Positions 1 to 7,984 are shown, counted from the stretch's first letter. The stretch: 64,000 nt of DNA from Rhodococcus maanshanensis NBRC 100610 (GCF_001894865.1 NZ_BCXA01000026.1:1-64000), one strand, 5' to 3'. Notes: generated by a model from the letters alone, not told the origin. Numbers and translations are program-made.

Positions 1-1
1 C

Positions 2-493
2 CTAGGTCGGCGGTGCGGGCAGCGGGTTCACCTTGTCCGTGTCCCACGTCAGCTTCTGATCGGGCGATACCCGGTACGCCTCCAGATCCGGCCACTCGGT
101 GTCCCACCCCTCCCAGGTACCAGCCCAGACGACCCCGGAATCGGCTCCCACGTGCCTGAGTACCTTGGCTAGGCCGCGCGCGACGGACTCGGGCAAGGAA
201 CCACAGTCCGGGCTCTCCTCCCAGGTGGGCGGCTGCGCATCTACAGACCACGATCCTGTTATCGACCCCCACTCGACCTCGGGATGCATCCGCCGCCCGT
301 TGGCGCGCGCCACCTCGTCCCAACGGACATCAACGCAGGTACCTCCTTCTACGCGCCCCGCCGGATGGAGGATCCGAACATAGACCGGGAGATCGACGCC
401 AACGAGGTCGGCGACAGTTCGCGGAGCTCGCACCGAACTACCGTCGAACCACTCGACCGCCGTGAGATCGGGAACCTCACTCATGAGAACCAC
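2..493 (-). CDS. hypothetical protein, 163 aa
   Basis: I do not recognise a family. The product is a soluble, acidic, Trp-rich protein with no signal peptide or membrane helix; Trp residues cluster in the second half. The reading frame opens with GTG at 493, and an ATG three codons inside (base 484) is an equally good start. Small acidic Trp-rich proteins in decaying accessory regions often turn out to be immunity-like proteins, but nothing here proves that. The stop codon lies at bases 2-4, so the gene is complete. It is transcribed towards the window edge, upstream of the duplicated element at 542-920. Confidence 0.55.
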   Translation of the reverse strand: MVLMSEVPDLTAVEWFDGSSVRAPRTVADLVGVDLPVYVRILHPAGRVEGGTCVDVRWDEVARANGRRMHPEVEWGSITGSWSVDAQPPTWEESPDCGSLPESVARGLAKVLRHVGADSGVVWAGTWEGWDTEWPDLEAYRVSPDQKLTWDTDKVNPLPAPPT

Positions 494-541
494 CGTCGTC
501 TTCGATAACCAGCAACGCCGAGCTTGTCGGCCTCGTGCATC

Positions 542-920
542 GGGTCTTCGAGAACTGTGACCGCGTCGGGGTCGGCGTTGCCGGGGTTTCCAGGTGGGTG
601 CTCACTCAGCACGGCTGGTGGTCCCGTCACCTCCGCGCCGTCGGTTCTTGCCCTGATTGATGTACAGCCGAACACCGTCATACACCACGGTGTAGGGCAC
701 ATTCTCGTCGTTGTCCGGATCGCCGGAATCCGAAGGATCCGGCAGCTCTGCCATCTCCTCGATGACGATCTGTGCTCGCGCCCCACCGGGATCGAACATC
801 TCCTGAAATGGCCCGACGATGCCCGCGAGCGTACCGATTGAGTTTCTCGGCTCCGTCTGGAAGAGGTTCGGCGTTCGGCGAACAGCGAGATCGGCTGTTC
901 AGTTTGGCCTGGTTGACGAT
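542..920. repeat. Direct repeat copy A (with a 99-bp deletion)
   Basis: This stretch is nearly identical to 2902-3379 in the same orientation. Both start with gggtcttcgagaactgtgac and both run out at a shared gacgat. Copy A carries an internal 99-bp deletion near base 820 relative to copy B, plus scattered substitutions and one-base indels. The right-hand third is more diverged than the left. Confidence 0.85.
602..829 (-). pseudogene. Truncated copy of the small membrane protein at 2961-3278
   Basis: The residual frame encodes the same C-terminal half as the gene at 2961-3278 (MFDPGGARAQ through YDGVRLYINQGKN). The 99-bp in-frame deletion removed the start codon, the only membrane helix and the following basic stretch. 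The codons just before the deletion (encoding IGTLAG) are now joined directly to VGPFQEMFDP. No start with a ribosome binding site remains upstream, so it is called a pseudogene. A short soluble peptide from the internal ATG at 799 cannot be excluded. Confidence 0.75.
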
Positions 921-922
921 CC

Positions 923-1462
923 TCAATCAGTGCACGCCCCTTCTGCCTTGGGAACCTGAAAGAAGTCGCAGGCGGCACCCTTGTATGAGCGTCGATCCAC
1001 GAAGATGAAACCGACCTTCTCCAGTACACGGACGCTCGCATGGTTTCCGACCTCGACGTACGCACAGATGCTGCTCGAGGATTGATCGCCAGGCAGATGT
1101 TTGTTGTGCCAGTGGACCAGGCCCGCGGCGATCTCCGTGGCGAGACCGCGGTTCCAATGGTCTGGACGCAAGGCGTACGCCAACTCACGGCCTACATCGC
1201 TCGCTCCGAAGCCGGCGCGACCGATCATGTCGCCGTCACGATTCTCTACGCGCCACTTGGTCCAACCTCGAACCCGTTGTTCGTCGCAGTATTCCGTAAT
1301 CCTGGATCGCGCTTCGTCGAGGGTTTCAGGGCGCCCGCTCCCGATGAACCGCATCGTGACAGGGTCGGCGTGCAGCACGGCGAGATCATTCAAGTCCGAG
1401 GGGAGCCACGTCGTGATCCTCACCCGGTCAGTACTCAGAATCGTCAGACGACCCACGCTCAT
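923..1462 (-). CDS. GNAT family N-acetyltransferase (RimJ/RimL type)
   Basis: About 179 residues with the GNAT fold of the ribosomal-protein-alanine acetyltransferase subgroup. It opens with 'TDRVRITTWLPSDL..LAVLHADP', has the acetyl-CoA loop region 'LRPDHWNRGLATE' and ends with the typical 'NHASVRVLEKVGFIFVDR'. The frame is open further upstream, but ATG at 1462 is preferred: it has a purine-rich GGAAGGGAAGGG directly upstream, and the extra N-terminal residues do not look like protein. It probably transfers acetyl from acetyl-CoA to an amine or protein N-terminus; the substrate is unknown. It follows the AHSA1 gene on the same strand with a 43-bp gap, so the two may be co-transcribed. Confidence 0.85.
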   Translation of the reverse strand: MSVGRLTILSTDRVRITTWLPSDLNDLAVLHADPVTMRFIGSGRPETLDEARSRITEYCDEQRVRGWTKWRVENRDGDMIGRAGFGASDVGRELAYALRPDHWNRGLATEIAAGLVHWHNKHLPGDQSSSSICAYVEVGNHASVRVLEKVGFIFVDRRSYKGAACDFFQVPKAEGACTD

Positions 1463-1505
1463 CCCTTCCCTTCCGATCTCGGACGAGCAACCGGTGAACC
1501 TCACG

Positions 1506-1955
1506 TTAAGACTCGTCGAATACGTCCCGGAGTCGCGACAAGGTGACCTTCCAGCCCCGCTCCAGGGCATCACGGGCCATCTTCTGCCGGCGGTCCTCGA
1601 TATCAAAGCCTGTTTGTGTCAACAGAAGTCGCGTGCCGCGGCCCTGCGGATGGAGCATCCAGTCCACAATCCACCGCGCAGGATCCTCAGCTCGCAAATC
1701 GACCCAGCTGAACTTCAACTGCTCACCTGGCCGAGCCGCCAGGACTTCGCAGGCAATCTCACCGGTCGGCTGAGTTGGTATTGCGAAAATGAACTGCGTT
1801 CCCACTGACGCAGCGAACCCGGTAGGTCGCATCATCCATCGCTCGAGCAGATCCGGATCCGTCAGTGCACGCCAAATGGTGTCTGGCGACTGCGGGAAGA
1901 AACTGCCGATCTCGACCGCAGCGGGATTCAACTCTGAGTCAGCAATCATCGGCAT
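1506..1955 (-). CDS. SRPBCC/AHSA1-domain protein
   Basis: 149 residues forming one START-like SRPBCC domain of the AHSA1 (activator of Hsp90 homologue 1-like) group. It shows 'PQSPDTIWRALTDPDLLERWM' at the start, the central 'RPGEQLKFSWVD' and the closing helix 'MARDALERGWKVTLSRLRDV'. Members have a deep hydrophobic cavity and are usually uncharacterised; they often sit next to ArsR regulators, but none is visible here. ATG at 1955 fits the domain start. It is upstream of the GNAT gene on the same strand. Confidence 0.85.
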   Translation of the reverse strand: MPMIADSELNPAAVEIGSFFPQSPDTIWRALTDPDLLERWMMRPTGFAASVGTQFIFAIPTQPTGEIACEVLAARPGEQLKFSWVDLRAEDPARWIVDWMLHPQGRGTRLLLTQTGFDIEDRRQKMARDALERGWKVTLSRLRDVFDES

Positions 1956-2199
1956 CTACCCCCATAGAAAGTAACGGTCGGTCTGTGTGTCCGATCGAGC
2001 GGGAACAACGTTACGAACGAGACCACGCCGAGGCACGTGTCGCTTGGCTGTCCGCTTCTGACGATCATGCCGAAACCGGAGACGTAGAACCCACTGTTGG
2101 CGGTGGTATGTGACTGTCGTGTAATAGATCGTCAGTCAAGACACCGTCGTCGGCATCGCGCTGGCGCCGCGAGCGAACCGACCAAGTAACAATGACTGG

Positions 2200-2784
2200 G
2201 TGAGTTTCGAACTGTGCGAGGACGCGTCGACCGCCGATTGGCTCGTCGAGCAGGGACTTCCGTGGTATCGATTGGCAGGCCGCGGCCCGGTCGGATATCC
2301 GAGCTATGCGCGGGTGAGATTCATACCCGATCCGGGCTTTCCTGGACAGAAGATGAGCGACGTCGATTTCGATCAGCACGCATTGTCGGAGAAGGAGCAG
2401 ATCGGCGTAGCGCTGGAGGTCCTGTCTCGATACACAACCACACCAGATGAGTGCTACTTCTGCATGTGGGATGGGTGGAGCACGATCACCATCGACTCAG
2501 CGCCCAACTTCGCGATTCCCAATCGCGACTACTGGTTGTTCCGCGGCACACTGGCGGACTATGCGGACTGGAATAGCACCGACCCCGCGCGGTGGCCGTA
2601 TGGCGGCTCACCCGACCCCGCATTCATTTGGCCGGCAGACCTTGCCTGGTGCATCACAAACGACGTTGATCCACACTTCGCCACCATCGGTGCCAGCGCG
2701 GACGCAATAAATCGCATTGTGGCCGGCGAGCGAATCGATGCAGTACTCGATGATCCGGCACGCGAGCCACCGTACTGGGAATAA
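2200..2784 (+). CDS. hypothetical protein, 194 aa
   Basis: A soluble acidic protein rich in Trp, Tyr and Asp, with a GTG start. I recognise no catalytic motif. Notable stretches are 'DECYFCMWDGWSTI', 'PNRDYWLFRG' and 'WPADLAWCITNDVDPHFATIG'. Its composition and the pattern of a conserved Trp/Tyr core with a 'WPADLAWCI' strand resemble uncharacterised actinobacterial proteins often found near polymorphic-toxin or immunity loci, which is inference only. It sits between the two copies of the duplicated element. Confidence 0.65.
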   Translation: MSFELCEDASTADWLVEQGLPWYRLAGRGPVGYPSYARVRFIPDPGFPGQKMSDVDFDQHALSEKEQIGVALEVLSRYTTTPDECYFCMWDGWSTITIDSAPNFAIPNRDYWLFRGTLADYADWNSTDPARWPYGGSPDPAFIWPADLAWCITNDVDPHFATIGASADAINRIVAGERIDAVLDDPAREPPYWE

Positions 2785-2901
2785 TCGAACATGGTCGGTT
2801 TGCGTCCCTTCGAGCAAATCTGGGGTGCGCAAGCGGTGTCCCGTAGGACGATCGTCGAGTCGGATGGGTCGCGGTCGACGATGACAGTTCAGGACTGGTA
2901 T

Positions 2902-3379
2902 GGGTCTTCGAGAACTGTGACCGCGCCGGGTCGGCGTTGCCGGGGTTTCCAGGTAAGTGCTCACTCAGCACGGCTGGTGGTCCTGTCACCTCCGCGCCGT
3001 CGATTCTTGCCCTGATTGATGTACAGCCGAACACCGTCATACACCACGGTGTAGGGCACATTCTCGTCGTTATCCGGATCGCCGGAATCCGAAGGATCCG
3101 GCAGCTCCGCCATCTCCTCGATGACGATCTGTGCTCGCGCCCCACCGGGATCGAACATCTCCTGAAACGGCCCGACGAACGCCCCACCGAGCCCGCGGTG
3201 CTTCGCACGAATAGCCGCCCACCCGAACAGCGTCAGCGGTCCGATCGTAACGACCAGCAGTAACAAGTCCCCACCCATACCCGCGAGCGTACCGATGAGT
3301 TTCTCGGCTCCGCTTGGAAGAGAGGTTCGGCGGACAGCAAGACCGGCTGGGTCAGTTCTAGCCAGTCCTGTTTGACGAT
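2902..3379. repeat. Direct repeat copy B (full length)
   Basis: The longer partner of 542-920. It contains the intact gene 2961-3278 plus its upstream region. The two copies are 2.36 kb apart and bracket the GNAT, AHSA1 and 194-aa genes, the arrangement expected from a duplication followed by insertion or divergence. The right end abuts a perfect 9-bp inverted repeat (3377-3396). Confidence 0.85.
2961..3278 (-). CDS. Small single-pass membrane protein, 105 aa
   Basis: ATG at 3278 gives an N-terminal hydrophobic helix (residues 4-22, 'LLLLVVTIGPLTLFGWAAI') followed by a basic stop-transfer region (RAKHRG). A soluble, Asp/Glu-rich domain follows, with 'YTVVYDGVRLYINQGKNRRRGG' split into acidic and basic halves. 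This suggests a membrane anchor with a cytoplasmic acidic tail. I do not recognise the family. A degraded second copy exists at 602-829. The frame stays open upstream to 3395, but without a plausible start. Confidence 0.6.
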   Translation of the reverse strand: MGGDLLLLVVTIGPLTLFGWAAIRAKHRGLGGAFVGPFQEMFDPGGARAQIVIEEMAELPDPSDSGDPDNDENVPYTVVYDGVRLYINQGKNRRRGGDRTTSRAE

Positions 3380-3680
3380 GATGCTGGAGCATCATCGATC
3401 GGCGTGCAGCCCGGGATGGACGAAGTTCTGAGATATGCTAACCGCAGGCAGTGGAGCCTCCTGCCGAGCCCGGTCTGCGATGTTGCCGCTGGCCTGCTCT
3501 CTACGCCCCGTACGCAGTTCTCGCGTCGAGCGGATCGAATGCTCTCCTTCTTCCCGGTCAAACTCTGACGCCGGGCATTTCGTCCCACTCGAAACTGATC
3601 GCTGCTGCGCCGCCTTCCTCATTCAGCACCGGTCCTCAACCCGCGGGCCGTTAACCGCACTAGAGAAATGGAGTGAAAGC
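3279..3680. other. Non-coding stretch, about 400 bp
   Basis: I see no convincing gene. Short open frames on the minus strand give Arg/Ser-rich translations without domains. The stretch contains the end of repeat copy B and the inverted repeat at 3377-3396. It also holds the presumed promoter of the DinB gene; GAGAAATGGAGTG directly before its ATG can serve as ribosome binding site. Confidence 0.5.
3377..3396. repeat. Perfect 9-bp inverted repeat at the repeat-B boundary
   Basis: gatgatgct - gg - agcatcatc. It is immediately preceded by gtcctgtttgacgat, which occurs again inside the large palindrome at 5877-5910. It could be an operator, a weak terminator of the small membrane protein's upstream region, or a remnant of a mobile-element end. 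No T-run follows. Confidence 0.5.
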
Positions 3681-4184
3681 ATGAGTACCTACGGACTTAC
3701 CAACGGCACCGAACGAGCGATCCTCGAGAACATGCTCGACCGCAACCGCGAAGCACTCATCGAGACCACACGCGGTCTGTCCGAGGACGATGCCCGTCGC
3801 CGCCTCGTCGCGTCGCTGACCACACCGATCTCATTGATCAAGCATGCCGCTTGCGCGGAACGGATCTGGTTCCAGCGGTTTTGGGCAGGGCTCGACGAGT
3901 CCGAATGTGATGGCTACTCGCGCCGCGACGAGGGCACCTTCGTCGTGGGCGACGAAGAGTCGCTGGCGGACGTAATCGCCGAATTCGAGCGCGCAAGCCA
4001 ACGATCGCGGGAGATCGCGTCCGCATTCGACCTCGACGACACCAAGGGCAATCCCCGAGAAGGAACCGTCAGCATGCGATGGACGCTGCTCACATTCATC
4101 CAGGAGTTCGCCCGGCACGCAGGCCACGGAGACATCCTTCGTGAACAGATTGACAGGCCCCCACTGCGTCAGCCGGAGTCATGA
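3681..4184 (+). CDS. DinB/DUF664 family protein
   Basis: 167 residues of the DinB four-helix bundle in its DUF664 subgroup. It begins 'GTERAILENMLDRNREALIETTRGLSEDDARRRL', has the conserved first metal-ligand helix 'SLIKHAACAERIWFQRF' and ends with 'FIQEFARHAGHGDILREQID', which gives the third His pair. Such proteins are metal-dependent, often mycothiol-linked, transferases or isomerases of detoxification; the substrate is unknown. It overlaps the degenerate dihydrofolate-reductase frame by 4 bp (ATGA), so the two were once an operon. Confidence 0.88.
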   Translation: MSTYGLTNGTERAILENMLDRNREALIETTRGLSEDDARRRLVASLTTPISLIKHAACAERIWFQRFWAGLDESECDGYSRRDEGTFVVGDEESLADVIAEFERASQRSREIASAFDLDDTKGNPREGTVSMRWTLLTFIQEFARHAGHGDILREQIDRPPLRQPES

Positions 4185-4591
4185 AACTCGGGCACTCCCG
4201 AGAGCCCGATTCGGTCACTGTTCTCACGTTGCCGAGTTGCCGTGATCCGAGTTCGTCCCTGCCGCTGCCTGGTCGCCGCACGATCGTGGTCTCCGCGCGC
4301 GACGACTACCCGGCGGATGTGTGGGTGGCGCGGAGTCTGAGCGAGGCGGTCGCGATGGCGGATACGTCGGATTAGATCGAGGACGTGATCGTGTTCGGCG
4401 GCGCGATGCTTTACGAGCAGGCGCTCGTCGACGACGTCATTGACGAGTTGCAGGTGACTGTCGTGTCCGGCACGCATGGGTGTGACACGTTCTTCCCGGA
4501 AATTCCGAGCGTCTACGCGCTGTGTTCTACGACTTCGGGCCGGTACGGGCGGGAGTGGGCGGAGCACCAGGTCTACCGGCGCGGAGCGTGA
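4181..4591 (+). pseudogene. Degenerate dihydrofolate reductase-like gene (RibD C-terminal fold)
   Basis: One reading frame carries the C-terminal two thirds of a folA-type dihydrofolate reductase: 'PLPGRRTIVVSARDDYPADVWVARSLSEAVAMAD', then after an in-frame TAG at 4373-4375 'VIVFGGAMLYEQAL..DELQVTVV' and 'GCDTFFPEI'. The N-terminal 50-60 residues of the fold, which hold the folate-binding Asp/Glu and the first nucleotide-binding strand, are replaced by an unrelated 26-residue leader. The gene therefore lacks its active-site half and is interrupted as well, so I call a pseudogene. It starts inside the stop of the DinB gene. Confidence 0.8.
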
Positions 4592-4656
4592 CGCCGCCCG
4601 GCCCGGGTAGTGCGGATCGAACAGTGCGTGTCGGTGACTCCTGGAACGATCGGTCG

Positions 4657-5229
4657 ATGCATCCTGTCGTTCGCTCCGTCCACGACCTCGTTTCCAAGAT
4701 CGAGCCACTCGACGACCTTGAACGTGAACACCTCTCAGATGCGCTGGCCTGGATCGAGAGCACCGACGACATCTTTCGCCACGCCAAGCCAGCAACTCCA
4801 CCACGCCACCTTGTGTCATACGCGGTCGTGGTGGACCCATCCGATCAGAGCCTGTTCCTCGTCGACCACATCAAATCCGGGCTGCAGCTCCCCACCGGCG
4901 GGCACGTCGAGCCCGGCGAACACCCCATGGTTGCGGCCAGACGGGAGACGAGGGAAGAGCTCGGCCTAGAAGCCGACTTCACCATTGCTGGAACGGAGCC
5001 GATATTCCTCACGGTCACTGCAACGGCGGGGGCCGACAACAACCATGTCGACGTCAGCCTCTGGTACGTGATCGCGGCCCGCCGCGACACGCAATTCACC
5101 CTCGATCCCCACGAATTTCGTGGCGGCCGGTGATGGACAGCGAACGAAGTGCTGACGAGCGACCCCCACCAGTTCGATCCGCAGTTCCGCCGATTCATCG
5201 AGAAGTTGCGTTCTGCAGACCCGGCCTGA
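4657..5229 (+). pseudogene. Nudix hydrolase gene interrupted by an in-frame TGA
   Basis: ATG at 4657 starts a 190-codon frame. The Nudix box is intact: 'GGHVEPGEHPMVAARRETREELGL' fits GX5EX7REUXEEXGU. The frame hits TGA at 5131-5133 right after 'DPHEFRGGR', but continues in the same frame as 'WTANEVLTSDP..FDPQFRRFIEKLRSADPA' to the natural end at 5229. In this family the expected sequence here is RWW or RWF, so TGA most simply arose from TGG (Trp). The truncated 158-residue product keeps the catalytic box and might still fold. Readthrough and sequencing error are alternatives. Confidence 0.75.
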
Positions 5230-5396
5230 CGTCAGGGCCCGGGCGCCGAGATCTACAGATCCGGGCATTCCCTGGAGACCAGCTGCGGTGAGTCATCCGG
5301 CGAGAGCCCTCGGCTCGGTGTCCTGTGTGACCATCGATCAACAAGACGTTGACCGCGCTTTGGCACCCTCGTCACCGAGCCAGCTACGGTTCCCGA

Positions 5397-5771
5397 ATGA
5401 CGAGTGTGGGTGTCGTGGCCGACTGGCACGGTGAAGAAGGTTGGGGTGTCATCGAATCGTCGGACACCCCGACCGGATGCTGGGTGCACTACAGCAATAT
5501 CTGGACACTGAACCATCCGCCTCTCCGCCGCGGGGAATCGATCCAGGTCTACGGACAAGCCACAGACCTCCAGGTTGGCGAAACCGTCGACTTCGACTGG
5601 GAGTCGGCGATGCAGGATGGTTTCTCATTCCGAGCCGTCGACGTTCGCCCGCGACGGCAGCCGCCACTGCGAACAGTGGAGTTTCGGGTCGAGGGCGAGC
5701 GAGTTCCATGGCCTGTCGATCGCTTCGGCGAGCTCCCGCACGGCGGCCATTGGACTGAATCGACCGGTTAG
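5397..5771 (+). CDS. Cold-shock-like (CSD) domain protein, 124 aa
   Basis: The N-terminal half reads like an OB-fold cold-shock domain: 'GVVADWHGEEGWGVIES' and 'GCWVHYSNI' match the RNP1-like GxVxWFxxxKGxGFI and the DxFVH positions, although several aromatic RNA-contact residues are altered. 'LRRGESIQVYGQATDLQVGETVDFDWESAMQDGFSFRAVDVRP' completes the barrel. The tail (residues 85-124) is Pro/Arg-rich and unassigned. Likely a nucleic-acid-binding protein; whether it is cold-induced cannot be told. ATG at 5397 follows a weak ribosome binding site. Confidence 0.75.
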   Translation: MTSVGVVADWHGEEGWGVIESSDTPTGCWVHYSNIWTLNHPPLRRGESIQVYGQATDLQVGETVDFDWESAMQDGFSFRAVDVRPRRQPPLRTVEFRVEGERVPWPVDRFGELPHGGHWTESTG

Positions 5772-5876
5772 TGCGTCGAATCGTCACGTCTGTCACGAGT
5801 TGAGTATCTGATCGCGCGATCCAGGAGGCGGTGGTCGATCCCCGAAGCTTCACCATCCACATTCGCCTTGGTTGGA

Positions 5877-5910
5877 GGTGTCCTGTTTGACGATCGTCGA
5901 ACAGGACACC
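5877..5910. repeat. 34-bp near-perfect palindrome upstream of the NmrA-type gene
   Basis: The left arm ggtgtcctgtt and right arm aacaggacacc are perfect complements, and the 12 bp between them are themselves palindromic (gacgatcgtc) apart from one mismatch. Perfect symmetry through the centre favours a protein-binding site or recombination site over a terminator, which would have a loop. The 15-mer gtcctgtttgacgat recurs at about 3365-3379. Confidence 0.7.
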
Positions 5911-6029
5911 TTCGAGGGAAAGTGTTGGCGTGGCACGGATCACGATGACGTTCACTCCGACAAGGTTGACCTGAACCGTGGTTCATGTTTGACAGTTGTG
6001 TCATCGATCGCCGAGATGAGGAGAGTCCG

Positions 6030-6875
6030 ATGACACAGCCCAAGATCCTGGTGGCCGGCGCGACCGGAAAAGTCGGCGGCGCGGTGGTGACCCAACTGCA
6101 CGCGGCGGGCGTGCCCGTGCGGGCGTTGACGAGAGGGAAGGTCTCCTTCCCGGAGGGGGTGCAGGCGGTACGCGGGGACCTCAGCGATCCCACGTCGCTC
6201 GACGCGGCACTGGCGGGCATCGATTCGGTCTTCCTGGTGTGGCCGTTCCTGAGCGCCGAGGGCGCGCCGGCCGTGATCGACGCGATCGGGAAGCATGCCC
6301 GGCGGGTGGTGTACCTGTCCTCCGCCGGGGTCGGGGACGAGAAGCCGGGCGAGGCCATCACCATGTTCCACACGGAGCTGGAGCGATTGATCGAGGCGTC
6401 GGGTTTGGATTGGACGGCGCTGCGGCCCACCGGGTTCGCGAGCAACACGCTGGGTTGGGCCGAGGAGGTCCGCACCACCGGCGCAGTACGCGCGCCGCTG
6501 CCGAAGCTGGCCCGCCCGCTGATCCACGAGGCTGACATCGCGGCGGTCGCCGTCCAAGCTCTGACGACCGACGCCCTGCTCGGCGCCCGCCCCTTGATCA
6601 CCGGCCCCGAACTGGTCACCCAGGAACGGCAGGTGGCGCTGATCGGCGAGGCGATCGGGCGTCCGGTGCGGTTCGAGGAGATCACGCTGGATGAGGCCAT
6701 CGAGCAGATGAAGGCCGCGGGCTACCCTGTCGAACTGGTGGAGGCTGTGATGCCGGCCCAGGCAGAGATGCTCAACAATCCGGAGCCGGTCAACGACGAG
6801 GTGAAGCGCATCACGGGCACCCCGGCCCGGCCCTTCCGGGAGTGGGCGGTGGATCATGCGGCGGACTTCCGCTGA
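6030..6875 (+). CDS. NAD(P)-binding NmrA/YtfG-type reductase
   Basis: 281 residues of the atypical SDR (NmrA/quinone-reductase-2-like) family. The Rossmann dinucleotide motif is 'ILVAGATGKVGGAV' (GxxGxxG, residues 8-16), followed by 'AVRGDLSDPTSLDAALAGIDSVFLVWP' and the membrane-free substrate half with 'LDWTALRPTGFASNTL'. Relatives bind NAD(P)H and reduce quinones or act as redox sensors; the exact substrate is unknown. ATG at 6030 has GAGGAGAG 6 bp upstream. The large palindrome at 5877-5910 lies in its promoter region, and a strong hairpin (6939-6982) follows the gene. Confidence 0.85.
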   Translation: MTQPKILVAGATGKVGGAVVTQLHAAGVPVRALTRGKVSFPEGVQAVRGDLSDPTSLDAALAGIDSVFLVWPFLSAEGAPAVIDAIGKHARRVVYLSSAGVGDEKPGEAITMFHTELERLIEASGLDWTALRPTGFASNTLGWAEEVRTTGAVRAPLPKLARPLIHEADIAAVAVQALTTDALLGARPLITGPELVTQERQVALIGEAIGRPVRFEEITLDEAIEQMKAAGYPVELVEAVMPAQAEMLNNPEPVNDEVKRITGTPARPFREWAVDHAADFR

Positions 6876-6938
6876 GGGAGATGTCAATACTCATTGAAGG
6901 TCACTCACTCCGCCGTACGTGTCATGGCTGAATAGCGG

Positions 6939-6982
6939 ATGCCTTCGGGCTGGCCAACAAGAGTTGGTCAACCCGAAGGCAT
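6939..6982 (+). terminator. Long hairpin downstream of the NmrA-type gene
   Basis: atgccttcggg (6939-6949) pairs with cccgaaggcat (6972-6982). The inner ctggccaac and gttggtca also pair, allowing G-T wobbles, leaving a 4-nt loop. The hairpin is 19-20 bp long and has only a short T stretch (attt), so it can stop transcription from either side. It lies between a plus-strand gene and a minus-strand gene end, as expected for a bidirectional terminator. Confidence 0.75.
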
Positions 6983-7047
6983 TTCACCTGCTCTCGCCCC
7001 TCCGGGAGATTCCAATCCGCTCGGCTTCGGTCACTGACCCGCGGACG

Positions 7048-7365
7048 TCACCGTCGGGACAGATCGGGCCAGGGCGGACGGCGGAGGACGGCCAGCGTCG
7101 CCAACACCGCCGACGCCAGGCCGATGGACAAGGCCATCAACGCTATTCGGGTCTCGTCGACGGCGGGCTTCCAGGCGACTTCGCCGTCGTGGATGACGAA
7201 CACACCGACGGGCACCGCCACGGCGCCGCTGGTGCCCATGCGGCGGCCACCGATCCTGGCGACGGTGATGATCGTGGCGCCGTTGGCGGTCTCGTACGGC
7301 TCCCCGTAGACACGCAGGCCACCGGCACCGGGCGGCAGCCGATCCGCGACCTTCCGAATCTCCAT
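7048..7365 (-). CDS. GerW/YtfJ-like small membrane protein
   Basis: 105 residues. The N-terminal half ('GEPYETANGATIITVARIGGRRMGTSGAVAVPVGVFVIHDGEVAWKPA') has the order of strands and the 'GATII.V' and 'PVGVFVI' motifs of the GerW (spore protein YtfJ) family. A single membrane helix follows ('ALMALSIGLASAVLATLAVL'), then a basic tail. ATG at 7365 with GGGGGAGTG upstream is preferred over GTG at 7371. In Bacillus the family is germination-related; non-sporulating actinobacteria keep copies of unknown function. It lies 85 bp downstream of the PEBP gene on the same strand and could share its transcript. Confidence 0.6.
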   Translation of the reverse strand: MEIRKVADRLPPGAGGLRVYGEPYETANGATIITVARIGGRRMGTSGAVAVPVGVFVIHDGEVAWKPAVDETRIALMALSIGLASAVLATLAVLRRPPWPDLSRR

Positions 7366-7450
7366 GGTCACTCCCCCGTTCCGGCCGACACCGAGGCGCG
7401 CCGGGACCCTCGCCCGATCGGTTCGAGGGCCCCGCGCGCCGATCCGTCCG

Positions 7451-7984
7451 CTACTGCTCGTACGTCCCGGTCAGCGTCGCGCGCGCGATCGCGTGGCTGA
7501 AGAGGTTGAACCCGAGACGCCCCGGGCTGACCGACGTGTCCACGTCCAGCTTCTCCACCCCGACCGCGTGCACCGCGACGATGTACCGGTGCGGGCCGTG
7601 CCCGGCAGGCGGCGCGGCACCGAGGTACCCGTACAGGCCGCCGTCGTTGAGCAGCTGCACCGCACCCTCGGGCAGCCCGGATCCGTCCGCGGTACCCGCA
7701 CCGGACGCCAGCGAAGTCACCGTCACCGGGATGTTCGCGACCGCCCAGTGCCAAAAGCCGGAGGCGGTGGGGGCGTCCGGATCGAACACCGTCACCGCGA
7801 AGCTCTTCGTCTCCGCAGGGAACCCGGACCACGACAGCTGCGGCGAGATGTCCTGGCCGCCTGCCCCGAAGATCCCGCTCACCTGGGCGTTGGCAAGAAC
7901 CTGGCCGTCCTCGATGTCCGTCGAGGTCAGCGTGAACGACGGGAGCTCGGGAAGCGCGTCGTAGGGATTGTGCGAGGAAGCCAT
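7451..7984 (-). CDS. YbhB/YbcL family PEBP-like protein
   Basis: 177 residues, full-length phosphatidylethanolamine-binding-protein fold of the bacterial Raf-kinase-inhibitor-like group. The signature is '[42 protein letters not shown]' with the DPDAP and HW ligand-pocket residues, followed by '[12 protein letters not shown]'. No signal peptide, so it is probably cytoplasmic. A ligand-binding or proteolysis-modulating role is suggested for the family, but none is demonstrated. ATG at 7984 with AAAGG upstream. Confidence 0.93.
   Translation of the reverse strand: MASSHNPYDALPELPSFTLTSTDIEDGQVLANAQVSGIFGAGGQDISPQLSWSGFPAETKSFAVTVFDPDAPTASGFWHWAVANIPVTVTSLASGAGTADGSGLPEGAVQLLNDGGLYGYLGAAPPAGHGPHRYIVAVHAVGVEKLDVDTSVSPGRLGFNLFSHAIARATLTGTYEQ

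Noticed and set aside
1-5910. Insertion sequence or transposase
   Set aside because: Duplication and palindromes invite this, but no transposase or integrase reading frame or motif is present.
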